Source: Nitrospirae bacterium MYbinv3
GTDB taxonomy: Bacteria > Nitrospirota > Thermodesulfovibrionia > Thermodesulfovibrionales > Magnetobacteriaceae
Length of the DNA: 59,081 nucleotides
Direction: 5' to 3'
Assembly: GCA_002753395.1 (NCBI GenBank)
Contig: PEAB01000013.1
Location: 1 to 59,081, forward strand
The notes beneath the pieces were generated by a model. That model was given only the letters and a program-made list of their open reading frames with translations, did not search any database and was not told the DNA's origin. The position numbers and the translations under genes were made by a program. Of the stretch, positions 8,728 to 17,571 are shown in pieces (positions within the stretch are counted from its first letter, which is position 1; each line of letters begins with the position of its first letter).

Positions 8728-9926
8728 CGATTGCTCTTGACCGTGAGGATGAAGCTCAGGCCTCCTATAAATAGCAGAGTTAGGGATAGTATGGCAGGTC
8801 TCTGGCTTTTGAAGTGTGCCGATATTAAACCGAAAAGCAGGGGGCCAATTATTGCTGAGGTCTTACCAATCATGGCATAAAGGCCGAAAAACTCCGACTC
8901 CCTGCCAGCGGGGATGAAGCCGGTAAAGTATGTCCTGGATGCAGCCTGTATAGTACCAAGCCCTAGACCAGCAGCAGCACACAAGAGGAAAAACGCTGGC
9001 TGGGTTTTGATAAAGTACGCAACTATCGTTATACAGCACCAGTGAACGAGGGATATGATGATCACCTTCTTGCCTCCCCACACATCTATCGGACGGGCCA
9101 TCAGCACTGCCCCAACTATAGCCGTTATCTGTACAATCAGGAATAGATATATGAGGCTGGTGCTCTGTACATTCAGGGTTGTAGCGGCATAGATGCTTGA
9201 AAACGCAATAACCGTGTTTGTGCCATCGGCGTAGAAAAAATAGGCAAGCATAAACTTCTTAAGCTCTCTCATCTGCCACAGTTCCATAGCATTGTTTTTA
9301 AGCTGAGTCAGGTTTTTTGAGATTGAACCTGTAAACTCGATGAGTTTCTTATCCGCTGGCAGATATACAAATGAAGGCAGCGAAAATACCACAAAAAAGC
9401 TGGCAGTTACTAACCATAGTGGTCTCAGTGCCTCTGCCTTAACAAATGGCCAGGCAACACCAAGGGAACACAACGACCCTAAATATCCAAGCGCAAAACC
9501 CCACGCCGAGACCCTCCCATGATATTCCCTCCTTGCTATGTCGCTAAGATAGGAGTTGTAAAACACCATAGCGCCTTCAAACCCAATATTGGCTACCACA
9601 ATAATAAGGAAGGCATAAAACATATCACCAGGCTTAACGAAATATAAAGATGCTATCGCCCCTACAGACATCAATGTAGACGCTATTAAAAACCTCTTTC
9701 GCAGTCCCCCATAGTCTGCAATTGCACCGATAAAAGGCGCCGTAATAGCCACCAATGCCATGCTCAGTGATATAACCCGTCCCCACCACAGGTCGCCCTC
9801 TCCGCTAGTGTTGCCAACCACCACATTTACGAAATAGACAGGAAAAACTACTGTTATTATGATCGCCCGATAACTAGAACTTGCAAAATCATAAAGACAC
9901 CAACTCAATATCTCTGACTTCTTCAT
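8724..9926 (-). CDS. UMF1-type MFS transporter (Atg22-like)
   Basis: A 400-aa, about 12-helix major facilitator protein. The beginning KSEILSWCLYDFASSSYRAIIITVVFPVYF, with the W-x-x-YD-x-A-x-S signature, and IGFEGAMVFYNSYLSDIA are typical of the UMF1 (vacuole effluxer Atg22-like) family. Substrate is unknown; family members are often linked to amino-acid or lipid-related export without firm evidence. It is a single-gene unit, convergent with emrB (4-nt overlap), and upstream of it is a repeat element. Confidence 0.82.
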   Translation of the reverse strand: MKKSEILSWCLYDFASSSYRAIIITVVFPVYFVNVVVGNTSGEGDLWWGRVISLSMALVAITAPFIGAIADYGGLRKRFLIASTLMSVGAIASLYFVKPGDMFYAFLIIVVANIGFEGAMVFYNSYLSDIARREYHGRVSAWGFALGYLGSLCSLGVAWPFVKAEALRPLWLVTASFFVVFSLPSFVYLPADKKLIEFTGSISKNLTQLKNNAMELWQMRELKKFMLAYFFYADGTNTVIAFSSIYAATTLNVQSTSLIYLFLIVQITAIVGAVLMARPIDVWGGKKVIIISLVHWCCITIVAYFIKTQPAFFLLCAAAGLGLGTIQAASRTYFTGFIPAGRESEFFGLYAMIGKTSAIIGPLLFGLISAHFKSQRPAILSLTLLFIGGLSFILTVKSNR

Positions 9927-9991
9927 TGTACTAATTAATCATATCTGTCTACAGTATGTCAAAAAGGTATTTGTAATTTTGGGGGTTTGGT

Positions 9992-10186
9992 CGGGTGTAT
10001 AAGAAATTAATGCTAACAAAGATATATTTTAACGGGGTCAAGGGGACGAATTCCCTTGTGGGTGGGTCTAGGGAGGGCAAAGCCCTTTCTATTGTTTTTA
10101 CATCTTCACAGCCTTAAGTCAACAGCATTAGGTCTGAGTGGAGAGCCTCCCCTTCTTTGAAAAAAACACGACTTTCTTATGCACCC
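9992..10186. mobile_element. MITE-like element with GGGTGCATAAGAAA-type ends, carrying a GC-rich repeat
   Basis: Ends are GGGTGTATAAGAAA (9992-10005, one mismatch) and TTTCTTATGCACCC (10173-10186). The interior holds a GC-rich repeat (10034-10090) and its associated tail TCTTCACAGCCTTAAGTCAA (about 10103-10122). It fills most of the gap between the UMF1 transporter and argH. No coding capacity. Confidence 0.65.
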
Positions 10187-10240
10187 GTTTGGTCTGAGCA
10201 CTTGACCAATCTGTTGGTGAAATTATATCTTTAATACACG

Positions 10241-11620
10241 ATGAACATAGAACAGAAGAAGTTGTGGTCGGGCAGGTTTACCTCTGGTATGGCTGTTAGC
10301 GTGGAGGGTTTTACCGAATCCATATCGTTTGACAGCCGGCTCTGGCCCTACGATATCGAGGGGTCAAAGGCACACGTAATGATGTTGGATAAACAGGGCA
10401 TCATAACTCACTCCGAGGCTCAGGCTATAATAGCGGGGCTTGAGGTGATAGCTAATGAGATACGCGACGCAATATTTCCCTTTAAACAGGAACTTGAGGA
10501 CATCCACATGAACATAGAGGCAGCCCTGATAGAGAAGATCGGCGATGCCGGCAGAAAGGTACACACCGCCCGTTCGAGAAACGATCAGGTAGCGCTTGAC
10601 CTCAGACTCTACCTGAGGGCAGAAACGGCTGAGGTAATCAAACTAATTGATATCTTCAAAAATACACTAATAGAAATCTCTGAAAAGCATGTAGACACAA
10701 TCATACCCGGATATACGCACATGCAAAGGGCACAACCGGTTTCCCTGGCACATCACTTAATGGCTTACGCCCAGATGTTGGAAAGAGACATGGAGAGGTT
10801 TCAGGACGCCTTAAAACGGATCGAATCGCTGCCCCTGGGCGCCTGCGCACTTGCAGGTACCACGTTAGACATAGACAGGGCATACGTGGCTGCCCTCTTA
10901 GGCTTTAAGCGCATCTCTGACAACTCTATGGACGCTGTCTCAGACAGAGACTTTGTGATTGAATTTATCTCCAACGCCTCCATTGTTATGATGCACCTAA
11001 GCAGAATGGCTGAGGAGATCGTCCTATGGTCTACCGTGGAATTTGGCTTCATTGAGATAGCCGATGCCTTTACAACCGGTTCAAGCATTATGCCTCAGAA
11101 AAAAAACCCCGACGTGGCAGAGCTTATCAGGGGAAAGACCGCAAGGGTCTACGGCTCGCTCGTAAGCATCCTGACGTTGATGAAGGCGCTTCCACTTACC
11201 TATAACAGAGACATGCAGGAAGATAAGATAGCGCTCTTTGATGCTGTAGATACGGTCAAGGCATGTCTTGAGATAATAAACGAGATGATACAGAATACTG
11301 AGTATAAAAAGATTCGTATGTATGAGACCGCAGGCGGGGGGTTTTCCCTTGCCACTGACCTTGCCGAGTACCTTGTCAAAAAAGGGGTACCCTTTAGGAG
11401 CGCCCACGAGATCACCGGTAAGGTGGTCAGATACTGCATTGATAACAAGAAAGGGCTGGATGAGCTGACGTTGGTTGAGTTTCAGGGATTTTCTGAGCTG
11501 ATAGATAGTGATATCTACAGCGCCCTGACGCTTGAAAACTCCATCGGTAACAAGAAGTCTCATGGGGGTACATCGCCTCAAGAGATTAGCAGTCAGATAG
11601 AGAGATTGAAGGGACGTTAA
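10241..11620 (+). CDS. argH: Argininosuccinate lyase
   Basis: Last step of arginine synthesis: argininosuccinate to arginine and fumarate, cytoplasmic homotetramer. The 459-aa protein has the signature GSSIMPQKKNPD (around residue 280) with the mobile catalytic serine loop. It also has MNIEAALIEKIGDAGRKVHTARSRND-type regions 1 and 2, including the TGRSRNDQ-like segment and the HMQRAQPVSLAHHL His loop. Length and N-terminus (KLWSGRFTSGM) are canonical. It is followed 11 nt later by an LptM-like lipoprotein gene, a common neighbour in other bacteria. Confidence 0.97.
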   Translation: MNIEQKKLWSGRFTSGMAVSVEGFTESISFDSRLWPYDIEGSKAHVMMLDKQGIITHSEAQAIIAGLEVIANEIRDAIFPFKQELEDIHMNIEAALIEKIGDAGRKVHTARSRNDQVALDLRLYLRAETAEVIKLIDIFKNTLIEISEKHVDTIIPGYTHMQRAQPVSLAHHLMAYAQMLERDMERFQDALKRIESLPLGACALAGTTLDIDRAYVAALLGFKRISDNSMDAVSDRDFVIEFISNASIVMMHLSRMAEEIVLWSTVEFGFIEIADAFTTGSSIMPQKKNPDVAELIRGKTARVYGSLVSILTLMKALPLTYNRDMQEDKIALFDAVDTVKACLEIINEMIQNTEYKKIRMYETAGGGFSLATDLAEYLVKKGVPFRSAHEITGKVVRYCIDNKKGLDELTLVEFQGFSELIDSDIYSALTLENSIGNKKSHGGTSPQEISSQIERLKGR

Positions 11621-11631
11621 ACGCTGTTTTT

Positions 11632-11790
11632 ATGATGCACAGGATATTACAATCTGTTTTGATTCTTATACTTTGTATCTTTTTATTTTCGTGTGGCAAA
11701 AAAGGTCCTCCAACGTTAAAACACACTGACAAGAGCGAAAAGACAAGGGGGGGCAGCGTTGACAACTCAGAAGATAGTAATCGGGATTGA
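11632..11790 (+). CDS. LptM-like small lipoprotein
   Basis: A 52-residue ORF starting at the ATG at 11632. It has a lipoprotein signal ending in LFSC (Cys21 would be lipidated and becomes residue 1 of the mature protein) and then GKKGPP, the hallmark of the small LptM/YifL lipoproteins usually encoded next to argH or lysA. E. coli LptM assists maturation of the LPS translocon LptD. Here the tail after PP is short and polar. Its end overlaps ruvC (start 11759) by 32 nt in another frame. Family call rests on the motif and the argH context. Confidence 0.75.
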   Translation: MMHRILQSVLILILCIFLFSCGKKGPPTLKHTDKSEKTRGGSVDNSEDSNRD

Positions 11791-12268
11791 CCCTGGCAGC
11801 GCGGTGTGTGGTTATGGAGTGATTGAAAAAAGAGGACATGATTTACATTACTTAACCTCTGGCGATATCAAGATGTCAAAAGGAAAACCCCTTTTTCTGA
11901 GGTTAAGGCAGTTGTTTGAGGGGCTTAGGGGGGTTATAAGAGACGTAAAGCCTGATGAGGCTGTTATAGAGAAGATATTTTATGCAAGGGGTAAGTTAGC
12001 GGCACTCAATCTTGGACATGCCAGAGGAGTTGCCATGTTGGCTGCCGCTGTGGAGGATGTACCGGTAGCTGAATACAGCGCCTTAGAGATTAAAAAGGCA
12101 GTGGTAGGTTATGGCCTGGCCAGTAAGACTCAGGTGATAAAAATGACCATGATGATCTTAAACATACGTAACGAACTTACCGCAGACAGTGCAGATGCCC
12201 TTGCCCTTGCCATATGCCATCTAAACAGATTGGAACCCGCAAAATACATTCAAGCATCACTCTCTTGA
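11759..12268 (+). CDS. ruvC: Crossover junction endodeoxyribonuclease RuvC
   Basis: Resolves Holliday junctions in recombination and repair, working as a dimer with RuvAB. The 169-aa protein begins with the RNase H-like strand IVIGIDPGSAVCGYGVI (catalytic Asp11). It continues with AVIEKIFYARGKLAALNLGHARG (catalytic Glu) and ends with TADSADALALAICHLN, which supplies the two C-terminal acidic residues. The start is a TTG at 11759 after a GGGGGG-CAG stretch, inside the upstream lipoprotein gene. ruvA and ruvB are not in the window. Confidence 0.93.
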   Translation: MTTQKIVIGIDPGSAVCGYGVIEKRGHDLHYLTSGDIKMSKGKPLFLRLRQLFEGLRGVIRDVKPDEAVIEKIFYARGKLAALNLGHARGVAMLAAAVEDVPVAEYSALEIKKAVVGYGLASKTQVIKMTMMILNIRNELTADSADALALAICHLNRLEPAKYIQASLS

Positions 12269-12331
12269 TGGGAGTGGTAATGCTGTTTAAGCATTATGTA
12301 TAATTTTAAGCAACTACGCTTGACATTTACA

Positions 12332-12388
12332 GGGTCAAGGGGACTGGTCCCCTTGTGGGTGGGTTTGAGGGAGGGCAAAGCCCTCCCT
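12332..12388 (+). repeat. GC-rich dispersed repeat (ruvC-TIGR02757 gap)
   Basis: Copy beginning AGGGTCAAGGGGACTGGTCC with the second GAGGGCAAAGCCCTC palindrome, followed by the TCTTCACAGCCCTAAGTCAA tail. It fills the 179-nt spacer. Confidence 0.8.
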
Positions 12389-12447
12389 ATCTTTCATCTT
12401 CACAGCCCTAAGTCAACTGCATTCGGGGTTAATGGAAGGTATCTCTC

Positions 12448-13344
12448 TTGCAGCTAACTTCAATCAAGGTTAAAACCCTGCTGGATAAATTTTATGCAGA
12501 GTTTGATTTTGCAAGGGGCGTTTCAAACGACCCCATAGAGTTCCCTCATCGGTACGAAGCACCATTGGACATTGAGGTTGCGGCGTTTATAGCTTCCTCG
12601 TTTGCTTATGGCAGGGTGGAGTTGTTTAAGCCAGTAATAGGCTCGATCCTGTCTAAGATGGGGCAGAGCCCGTCTGCATTCCTTTACGACTTTGACGTTG
12701 AGAGGCAGCGAAATAGTTTTGAAGCCATCTCTTACAGGTTCAATAAGGGCAAGGATGTTTGTGCGTTTTTGTACGTCATACATAGAGTGTTGCAGCAGAA
12801 AGGGTCTCTAAAAGCTGCTTTTTTAGAGCGTTATAATGGAGATGTATACGAAATGCTTGGTAATTTCGTTCAATACGCTTGTGAGATTGATACCATCGCC
12901 GTTTATGGAGATAATATTCATCACATCGGGTTATTGCAGCTTTTCCCGTCGCCGTTTAAAGGGAGTGCATGTAAGCGTCTTAATATGTTTTTGCGGTGGA
13001 TGGTGAGGGATAAAGACATAGACTTTGGGCTGTGGAAGGAGCTGCCTAAGAGCGGCCTCATTATCCCCTTGGATACGCACATAGGCAGGGTAGGTAGATG
13101 CCTTGGGTTAACAACCAGAAAGTCCAACGATTGGAAAACGGCCAAGGAGATCACAGTCCACCTAAAAGAGTTTGACCCCGACGATCCTATAAAGTACGAC
13201 TTTGCCCTGTGTCACCACGGCATCTCTGGCTCATGCAGCCCTGCGCAGTGTGGCGGTTGTGAACTCAACGCTGTGAGGGAAAGTAATAAAGGGGGAGGCT
13301 CTGCCTCCCCTCAGACCCTACCGCAAGGGGACTCGTCCCCTTGA
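12448..13344 (+). CDS. TIGR02757 (DUF2400) family protein with repeat-derived C-terminus
   Basis: Cytoplasmic protein of the TIGR02757/DUF2400 family, whose function is unknown. Recognised by DPIEFPHRYEAPLDIEVAAFIASSFAYGRVE, the KRLNMFLRWMVR segment and LDTHIGRVGRCLGLTTRK, which together resemble a helix-hairpin-helix/DNA-glycosylase-like fold. A C-terminal cysteine cluster follows (CHHGISGSC, CGGC). The TTG start at 12448 gives the usual family N-terminus. The last about 16 residues (GGSASPQTLPQGDSSP) are encoded by an inverted copy of the GC-rich repeat, so the ancestral protein probably ended shortly after the CGGCELN segment. Confidence 0.85.
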   Translation: MQLTSIKVKTLLDKFYAEFDFARGVSNDPIEFPHRYEAPLDIEVAAFIASSFAYGRVELFKPVIGSILSKMGQSPSAFLYDFDVERQRNSFEAISYRFNKGKDVCAFLYVIHRVLQQKGSLKAAFLERYNGDVYEMLGNFVQYACEIDTIAVYGDNIHHIGLLQLFPSPFKGSACKRLNMFLRWMVRDKDIDFGLWKELPKSGLIIPLDTHIGRVGRCLGLTTRKSNDWKTAKEITVHLKEFDPDDPIKYDFALCHHGISGSCSPAQCGGCELNAVRESNKGGGSASPQTLPQGDSSP

Positions 13345-13349
13345 CCCCG
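13289..13349 (-). repeat. GC-rich dispersed repeat overlapping a gene end
   Basis: Inverted copy that ends (on plus) in GGGGACTCGTCCCCTTGACC. It supplies the last codons and stop of the TIGR02757 gene. Confidence 0.8.
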
Positions 13350-13431
13350 TAAATAATCTTATTTCCACTATTTTTCTTTGCATCCCTTACCTCTTGAAAA
13401 CTTGTCAGTAGCTCAGAAAAGTTGTTAAAAT

Positions 13432-14961
13432 ATGGCAGTAATGAAAAGTAAGGAAAGTGAGTTTAGTAAACCATCTTGGATTGTACAATATCCTGAGCTG
13501 GTTTTTGTCATTTTAGCAAGTGGATTTGGCGTCCTCTTTATACTATTAGTACCACCCTTTCAGGCCCCGGATGAATATGCGCATTTTTACAGGGCTTATC
13601 AGATTTCCGAGGGACGGATGGTTGCAGAAATACAGGAGGATTATATTGGAGGATATCTACCTGAGAGCTTACTTGCTACGGCATTAGGCGTCACTAAGGG
13701 TGTTCCTTATCCTTTTGCAATTGGTGTCTCCATAGATACTAATTATAATATAGACAAAAAACTAACATTAAGCGACTATACACCTATACTTAAATTGCCT
13801 GTCAATAGTCAAAAAAGGGTATTTTTAGCTTTTCCAAATACAGCATCCTACAGTCCTGTTCCGTATTTACCACACCAATTAGGATTTATGATCGGACGAT
13901 TGTTTAACCTTTCACCGATTTTGCAGTTTTATATCGCTAGAGCGTTTAATTTGTTTGTATGGATAGGTCTAATGTTTTTTTCTATCAAGGCTATACCAAT
14001 TTTGAAGTATGTGTTTTTATTATTGGCTCTGACCCCCATGTCTTTATTTATAGCATCCACCCTTTCTGCAGATACTTTTACTAATGCTATTGCTTATCTC
14101 ATCATCTCTGTGTTTATTCGCTTTGCCTACGATAACAACAGAGAGATAAGGATGAAGGACATTTTTATCCTTTTTGTATTATCTACCCTCCTGTCTCTTT
14201 CAAAGCAGGGTTATTACTTGCTTTTGTTTTTATTCTTTTTGATCCCATCTATTAGATTTAGTTTTATAGCGGATAACAAATATAGACTCTTAAAATACTT
14301 GATAGTTTTTCTTGCTCTAATAATAATTAATTTATCATTAATAATGTTATGGTCATCTATAGTGAGAGATATTGTGATGTTGCCGCAAAGTTATTCCCCT
14401 AACATGTCAGCACATGATCAGTTGAGTTTGATTCTCTCTCATCCATTAACTTATTGCAGAACAATATTAAATACTTTCATAAGGCGTCATTTCTATTTAG
14501 ATCAATTAATCGGAGTTTTGGGATGGTTAGATACACGTATGCCAACATTTATCTTATACTCGTATTTTATTGTGCTTGTAACTACCTCTTTTATTGAGAA
14601 AGATAAACACTGCGTTATATCAAAGTTCAAAAAGGTTCTGATATTTAGCATTATGATTTTAACCATACTTTTAATCAACACATTAGCTTATCTATTATGG
14701 ACTCCGGTTGGGTCTGAATCTATAGATGGGATACAAGGGAGATACTTTATTCCCATATTTCCTCTTGCTATGCTGCTGTTGTATAACGCTAAGATAGCTA
14801 ATCAATGTATAAATATAAAAGGCATCGTATTTGACAAGCACTTAAAGGTCATTGAATATATTAGAAATAACAATATAGTTTTTCATTTATCAGTTGTCTC
14901 ATACAGCGTATTTACTTTGAGTCTTACCTTGTCTATATTGTTTCGGAGATATTGGGTTTAG
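13432..14961 (+). CDS. DUF2142 polytopic membrane protein
   Basis: A 509-aa integral membrane protein with about ten hydrophobic helices. The N-terminal periplasmic loop motif PPFQAPDEYAHFYRAYQISEG is diagnostic of DUF2142, a family with a GT-C-glycosyltransferase-like layout: an acidic DE motif after the first helix, as in polyprenol-dependent sugar transferases. It may transfer a lipid-linked sugar to a cell-surface polymer, but no substrate is known. It is flanked by repeats and stands alone on the plus strand. Base composition is more AT-rich than its neighbours, which could indicate transfer. Confidence 0.8.
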   Translation: MAVMKSKESEFSKPSWIVQYPELVFVILASGFGVLFILLVPPFQAPDEYAHFYRAYQISEGRMVAEIQEDYIGGYLPESLLATALGVTKGVPYPFAIGVSIDTNYNIDKKLTLSDYTPILKLPVNSQKRVFLAFPNTASYSPVPYLPHQLGFMIGRLFNLSPILQFYIARAFNLFVWIGLMFFSIKAIPILKYVFLLLALTPMSLFIASTLSADTFTNAIAYLIISVFIRFAYDNNREIRMKDIFILFVLSTLLSLSKQGYYLLLFLFFLIPSIRFSFIADNKYRLLKYLIVFLALIIINLSLIMLWSSIVRDIVMLPQSYSPNMSAHDQLSLILSHPLTYCRTILNTFIRRHFYLDQLIGVLGWLDTRMPTFILYSYFIVLVTTSFIEKDKHCVISKFKKVLIFSIMILTILLINTLAYLLWTPVGSESIDGIQGRYFIPIFPLAMLLLYNAKIANQCINIKGIVFDKHLKVIEYIRNNNIVFHLSVVSYSVFTLSLTLSILFRRYWV

Positions 14962-15456
14962 TCTTACATGTTTTTCGTATTTGATTTGGCAATGTCATAT
15001 TCCATGTGGTTGCCATAAAAGTGTCTGAACCACGATTTAACGGATTAATGGATTACCATGATTAATTAAAATCTTTTTCGTATCTTCTTATATTTCATAG
15101 TAATACTAAGTTGCATCCAAAAAAGTTGAACTTAAATGGGGTTAAGGGGACTGGTCCCCTTGCAGAGGGGTCTGAGGGGAGACAGAGTCTCCCCTTCTAT
15201 ACTAATACTGGTATAAACCCAACTTGGTATAACCATGCTTTTACGCTTTCTGGATTCCTGTTTACACAGGAATGACATCTTTGGAAAACGGCCATTACTG
15301 TAAATTCCCACGAAAGTGGGAATTTACAGTCTTGAAACCTTGCTACTATTTTTCATGTAAATCCTTTAATCTGTGTAATCATAGTTCAGACAATACCTGA
15401 TAGGCATTTAATTAATTTGAAATCTAAAATAGGTATATGTTACACTAAGCGCTCTA
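14962..15456. repeat. Three-level nested repeat island
   Basis: No gene. Outer element C has GTCTGAAC at 15023 and GTTCAGAC ending at 15391. Inside it is a segment (15064-15345) matching 1749-1920, with dRS3-like hairpins at 15253-15276 and 15302-15325. Inside that segment is a 128-bp insert at 15103-15230. A segment at 14987-15010 (GCAATGTCATATTCCATGTG) recurs inverted at about 26911. Confidence 0.75.
15103..15230. mobile_element. 128-bp inserted element carrying a GC-rich repeat
   Basis: Imperfect terminal inverted repeats ATACTAAGTTG (15103-15113) and CAACTTGGTAT (15220-15230), with TAA at both junctions as a possible target duplication. The core holds a GC-rich repeat (15138-15197). The matching sequence at 1749-1920 continues without this insert, so the insert boundaries are visible by direct comparison. 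Confidence 0.65.
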
Positions 15457-16899
15457 ATGAATACTAAGAGCTATGAATGTTGCATTATAGGGGCCGGTCC
15501 TGCTGGCTTAGCCGTTGCGGTTGAGTTAACAAGACACGGCGTAAACGATATCATCATTATAGACAAGAATCAGAAGGCTGGAGGTCTCTCTAGGACCGAG
15601 ATCTATGATGATGTGAGATTTGATATTGGGCCGCACAGGTTTTTTACCAAAAACCATGAGGTCAACACCCTCTGGCATGACACCCTTGGAAATGACTTCA
15701 GGGCGGTAGACCGGATAACGCGTATACTCTATAAAGACCGTTTCTTCAACTATCCCATAAAGGCGATGGACGTATTAACAAAGTTAGGTTTTGTAGAGTC
15801 AACAATGGCTTTGGTGTCCTTTGCCGCTGCAAAGGTTAGTGGCAGCAGTAATGCAAAATTAGAGACGTTTGAAGACTGGATAACACAGAAGTTTGGACGA
15901 AAGCTCTATGAGACGTTCTTTAAGACATATACAGAAAAGGTCTGGGGTATCCCATGCAGCCAGATAAGCGCACAGTGGGCGGCTCAACGTATAAAGGGGC
16001 TTGACGTCATTGCGATCATTAAAAAGGCTCTGTTTTCACAGTCTTCTCAATCGCCAAAGACACTGGTGGAGCAGTTTGATTACCCTTTGCTTGGCGCCGG
16101 TCAGATGTACGAGGCCATGTGTGAAAACGTCGTCAAAAGCGGCGTTGACGTGTCTATGGATACTAGGGTTGTTTCATTTAACCGCCATGAAAACGTAATA
16201 GACTCAATAGACGTCATCTATGGCGATGGCCAGAGGAGTAAGATTTCAGCCAGACATTTTTTTAATTCCGCCGCCCTTACACATTTTTTCAAACTTCTAC
16301 AACCCAAACAAGACGATCTCAACGATAGAGAGGTAGATGCCCTGTACTATCGAGACCACATAACTGTAAACATCCTTGCCGATGCCACCAGCCTCTTCCC
16401 TGACCAATGGATCTATATACATAACCCCGACGTACAAGTGGCGCGGATTGCCAACTACAACAACTTCTCACCCAAAATGGTCAGAGACAAGAACAAGACA
16501 GCCCTGAGCGTGGAGTACTTTGTGTTTCAGCACGAGGATCTCTGGAAACAGAACGATGACTCTATAAAGGAACTGGCTATTGATGAGCTGCAATACCTAG
16601 CCCTGGTAAAAAAAGAGCAGATAGTAAACTCCTGGGTTGTCCGTGAGACCGAGGCCTATCCCACATACTATATAAATTTTCAAGAGCCTTACGACGTTAT
16701 AAAGAGACACACAGACCGATACGTGAACTTTTCACCCGTTGGCAGGGGTGGCTTATATAAGTACAACAATCAGGATCACTCTATCTTAAGCGGAATTCTG
16801 GCAGCACGCAATTACCTCAAACTGCCTGGCTCACCATACCGCATCTGGGACATCAACATAGACGCCCAATACCATGAGGATGCCAATAGAAAAGATTAA
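15457..16899 (+). CDS. FAD/NAD(P)-dependent amine-oxidase-like oxidoreductase
   Basis: A 480-aa flavoprotein with an N-terminal dinucleotide fold (CCIIGAGPAGLAVAVELTRHG and IIIDKNQKAGGLSRTE) of the protoporphyrinogen-oxidase, phytoene-desaturase and UDP-galactopyranose-mutase type. The second conserved block DVRFDIGPHRFFTKNHEVNTLWH and the segment FNYPIKAMDVL fit the UDP-galactopyranose-mutase-like branch found in polysaccharide gene clusters. Near the C-terminus, FSPVGRGGLYKYNNQDHSI is the second FAD contact. Substrate is not predictable. It stands alone between repeat-rich spacers; the preceding DUF2142 gene suggests a surface-polysaccharide setting (inference). Confidence 0.82.
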   Translation: MNTKSYECCIIGAGPAGLAVAVELTRHGVNDIIIIDKNQKAGGLSRTEIYDDVRFDIGPHRFFTKNHEVNTLWHDTLGNDFRAVDRITRILYKDRFFNYPIKAMDVLTKLGFVESTMALVSFAAAKVSGSSNAKLETFEDWITQKFGRKLYETFFKTYTEKVWGIPCSQISAQWAAQRIKGLDVIAIIKKALFSQSSQSPKTLVEQFDYPLLGAGQMYEAMCENVVKSGVDVSMDTRVVSFNRHENVIDSIDVIYGDGQRSKISARHFFNSAALTHFFKLLQPKQDDLNDREVDALYYRDHITVNILADATSLFPDQWIYIHNPDVQVARIANYNNFSPKMVRDKNKTALSVEYFVFQHEDLWKQNDDSIKELAIDELQYLALVKKEQIVNSWVVRETEAYPTYYINFQEPYDVIKRHTDRYVNFSPVGRGGLYKYNNQDHSILSGILAARNYLKLPGSPYRIWDINIDAQYHEDANRKD

Positions 16900-16908
16900 T
16901 GGTATCTT

Positions 16909-16960
16909 CAGCAATTCTCAATGAAAAAAATAATCAGCTTTAGATGAGCTTTTTCAAATA
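16909..16960 (+). repeat. Dispersed repeat after gene end (CAGCAATTCTCAATGAA)
   Basis: About 50 nt that align with 58976-59020. The first 17 nt are also identical, inverted, to positions 112-128. Both plus-strand copies begin within 10 nt of a stop codon. Confidence 0.55.
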
Positions 16961-16985
16961 ATAGCTGTATATGTTATAATTAAGC

Positions 16986-17468
16986 ATGAGACAAGCGATT
17001 ATACTTATTTTAGCAACAGCAGGGATCATAATAGCAGCCGCCATGCCCACACAGGCAAGGGACATCCCCTTTACGCAGGAAGACAGGGATAGGATTATAA
17101 GACTTGAAGAAGGGCAAAAGGCCATAAACCAACGGATAGATGATATGAATAAAAGATTCGAGGATATGAATAGAAGATTCGAAGATACGAATAGAAGATT
17201 AGACGATATGAATAGAAGATTAGACGATATGAATAAAAGATTAGACCAGATGATGACACTGATACTTTGGGGCTTTGGAATCCTCTTTGGTGGTATGGGG
17301 CTTTTATTGGGGTTTGTATTATGGGACAGACGTACAGCCCTTGCCCCTGCCATACGAAAAACCAAAGAGGTCGATGAACAAGCGCAATTGCTTGTAAAAG
17401 CCATTAAGGAAGTGGCTGAAAAAAACCAGGACGTAAAAGAAGCCCTTAAACACGCAGGGCTGATGTAA
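16986..17468 (+). CDS. Heptad-repeat coiled-coil membrane protein
   Basis: A 160-aa protein of unknown function. It has a signal-like hydrophobic N-terminus (residues 3-20, ending MPTQA), then a coiled coil built of five nearly identical heptads (DDMNKRF, EDMNRRF, EDTNRRL, DDMNRRL, DDMNKRL) at about residues 52-87. One strong membrane helix (about 89-117) is followed by a soluble tail (KTKEVDEQAQLL...). The heptads come from 21-nt tandem DNA repeats at about 17139-17245. A TATAAT at 16975-16980 lies only 5 nt before the ATG, so the transcript may be leaderless. No adjacent partner gene. Confidence 0.75.
   Translation: MRQAIILILATAGIIIAAAMPTQARDIPFTQEDRDRIIRLEEGQKAINQRIDDMNKRFEDMNRRFEDTNRRLDDMNRRLDDMNKRLDQMMTLILWGFGILFGGMGLLLGFVLWDRRTALAPAIRKTKEVDEQAQLLVKAIKEVAEKNQDVKEALKHAGLM
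17139..17245 (+). repeat. 21-nt tandem repeat within the coiled-coil gene
   Basis: Five tandem units of about GATATGAATAGAAGATTAGA, each encoding one heptad. Copies differ by a few bases, mostly AAA/AGA and TTC/TTA changes. Confidence 0.85.
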
Positions 17469-17513
17469 TAACAGTCTGAACAAGGTTTAAACGGAAATGA
17501 CAGATAATAGCAG

Positions 17514-17546
17514 CCCCTCCCTTAGCCCTGGGAATTAAGGGAGGGG
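17514..17546. terminator. Hairpin between convergent genes
   Basis: Perfect 11-bp inverted repeat CCCCTCCCTTA / TAAGGGAGGGG with an 11-nt loop, between the convergent coiled-coil gene and the ASKHA gene. It lacks a T-tract on either side, so a bidirectional terminator or mRNA-end stabiliser is an inference from position. Confidence 0.45.
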
Positions 17547-17571
17547 TGTTACGAATATCCTCCCATCAAAG

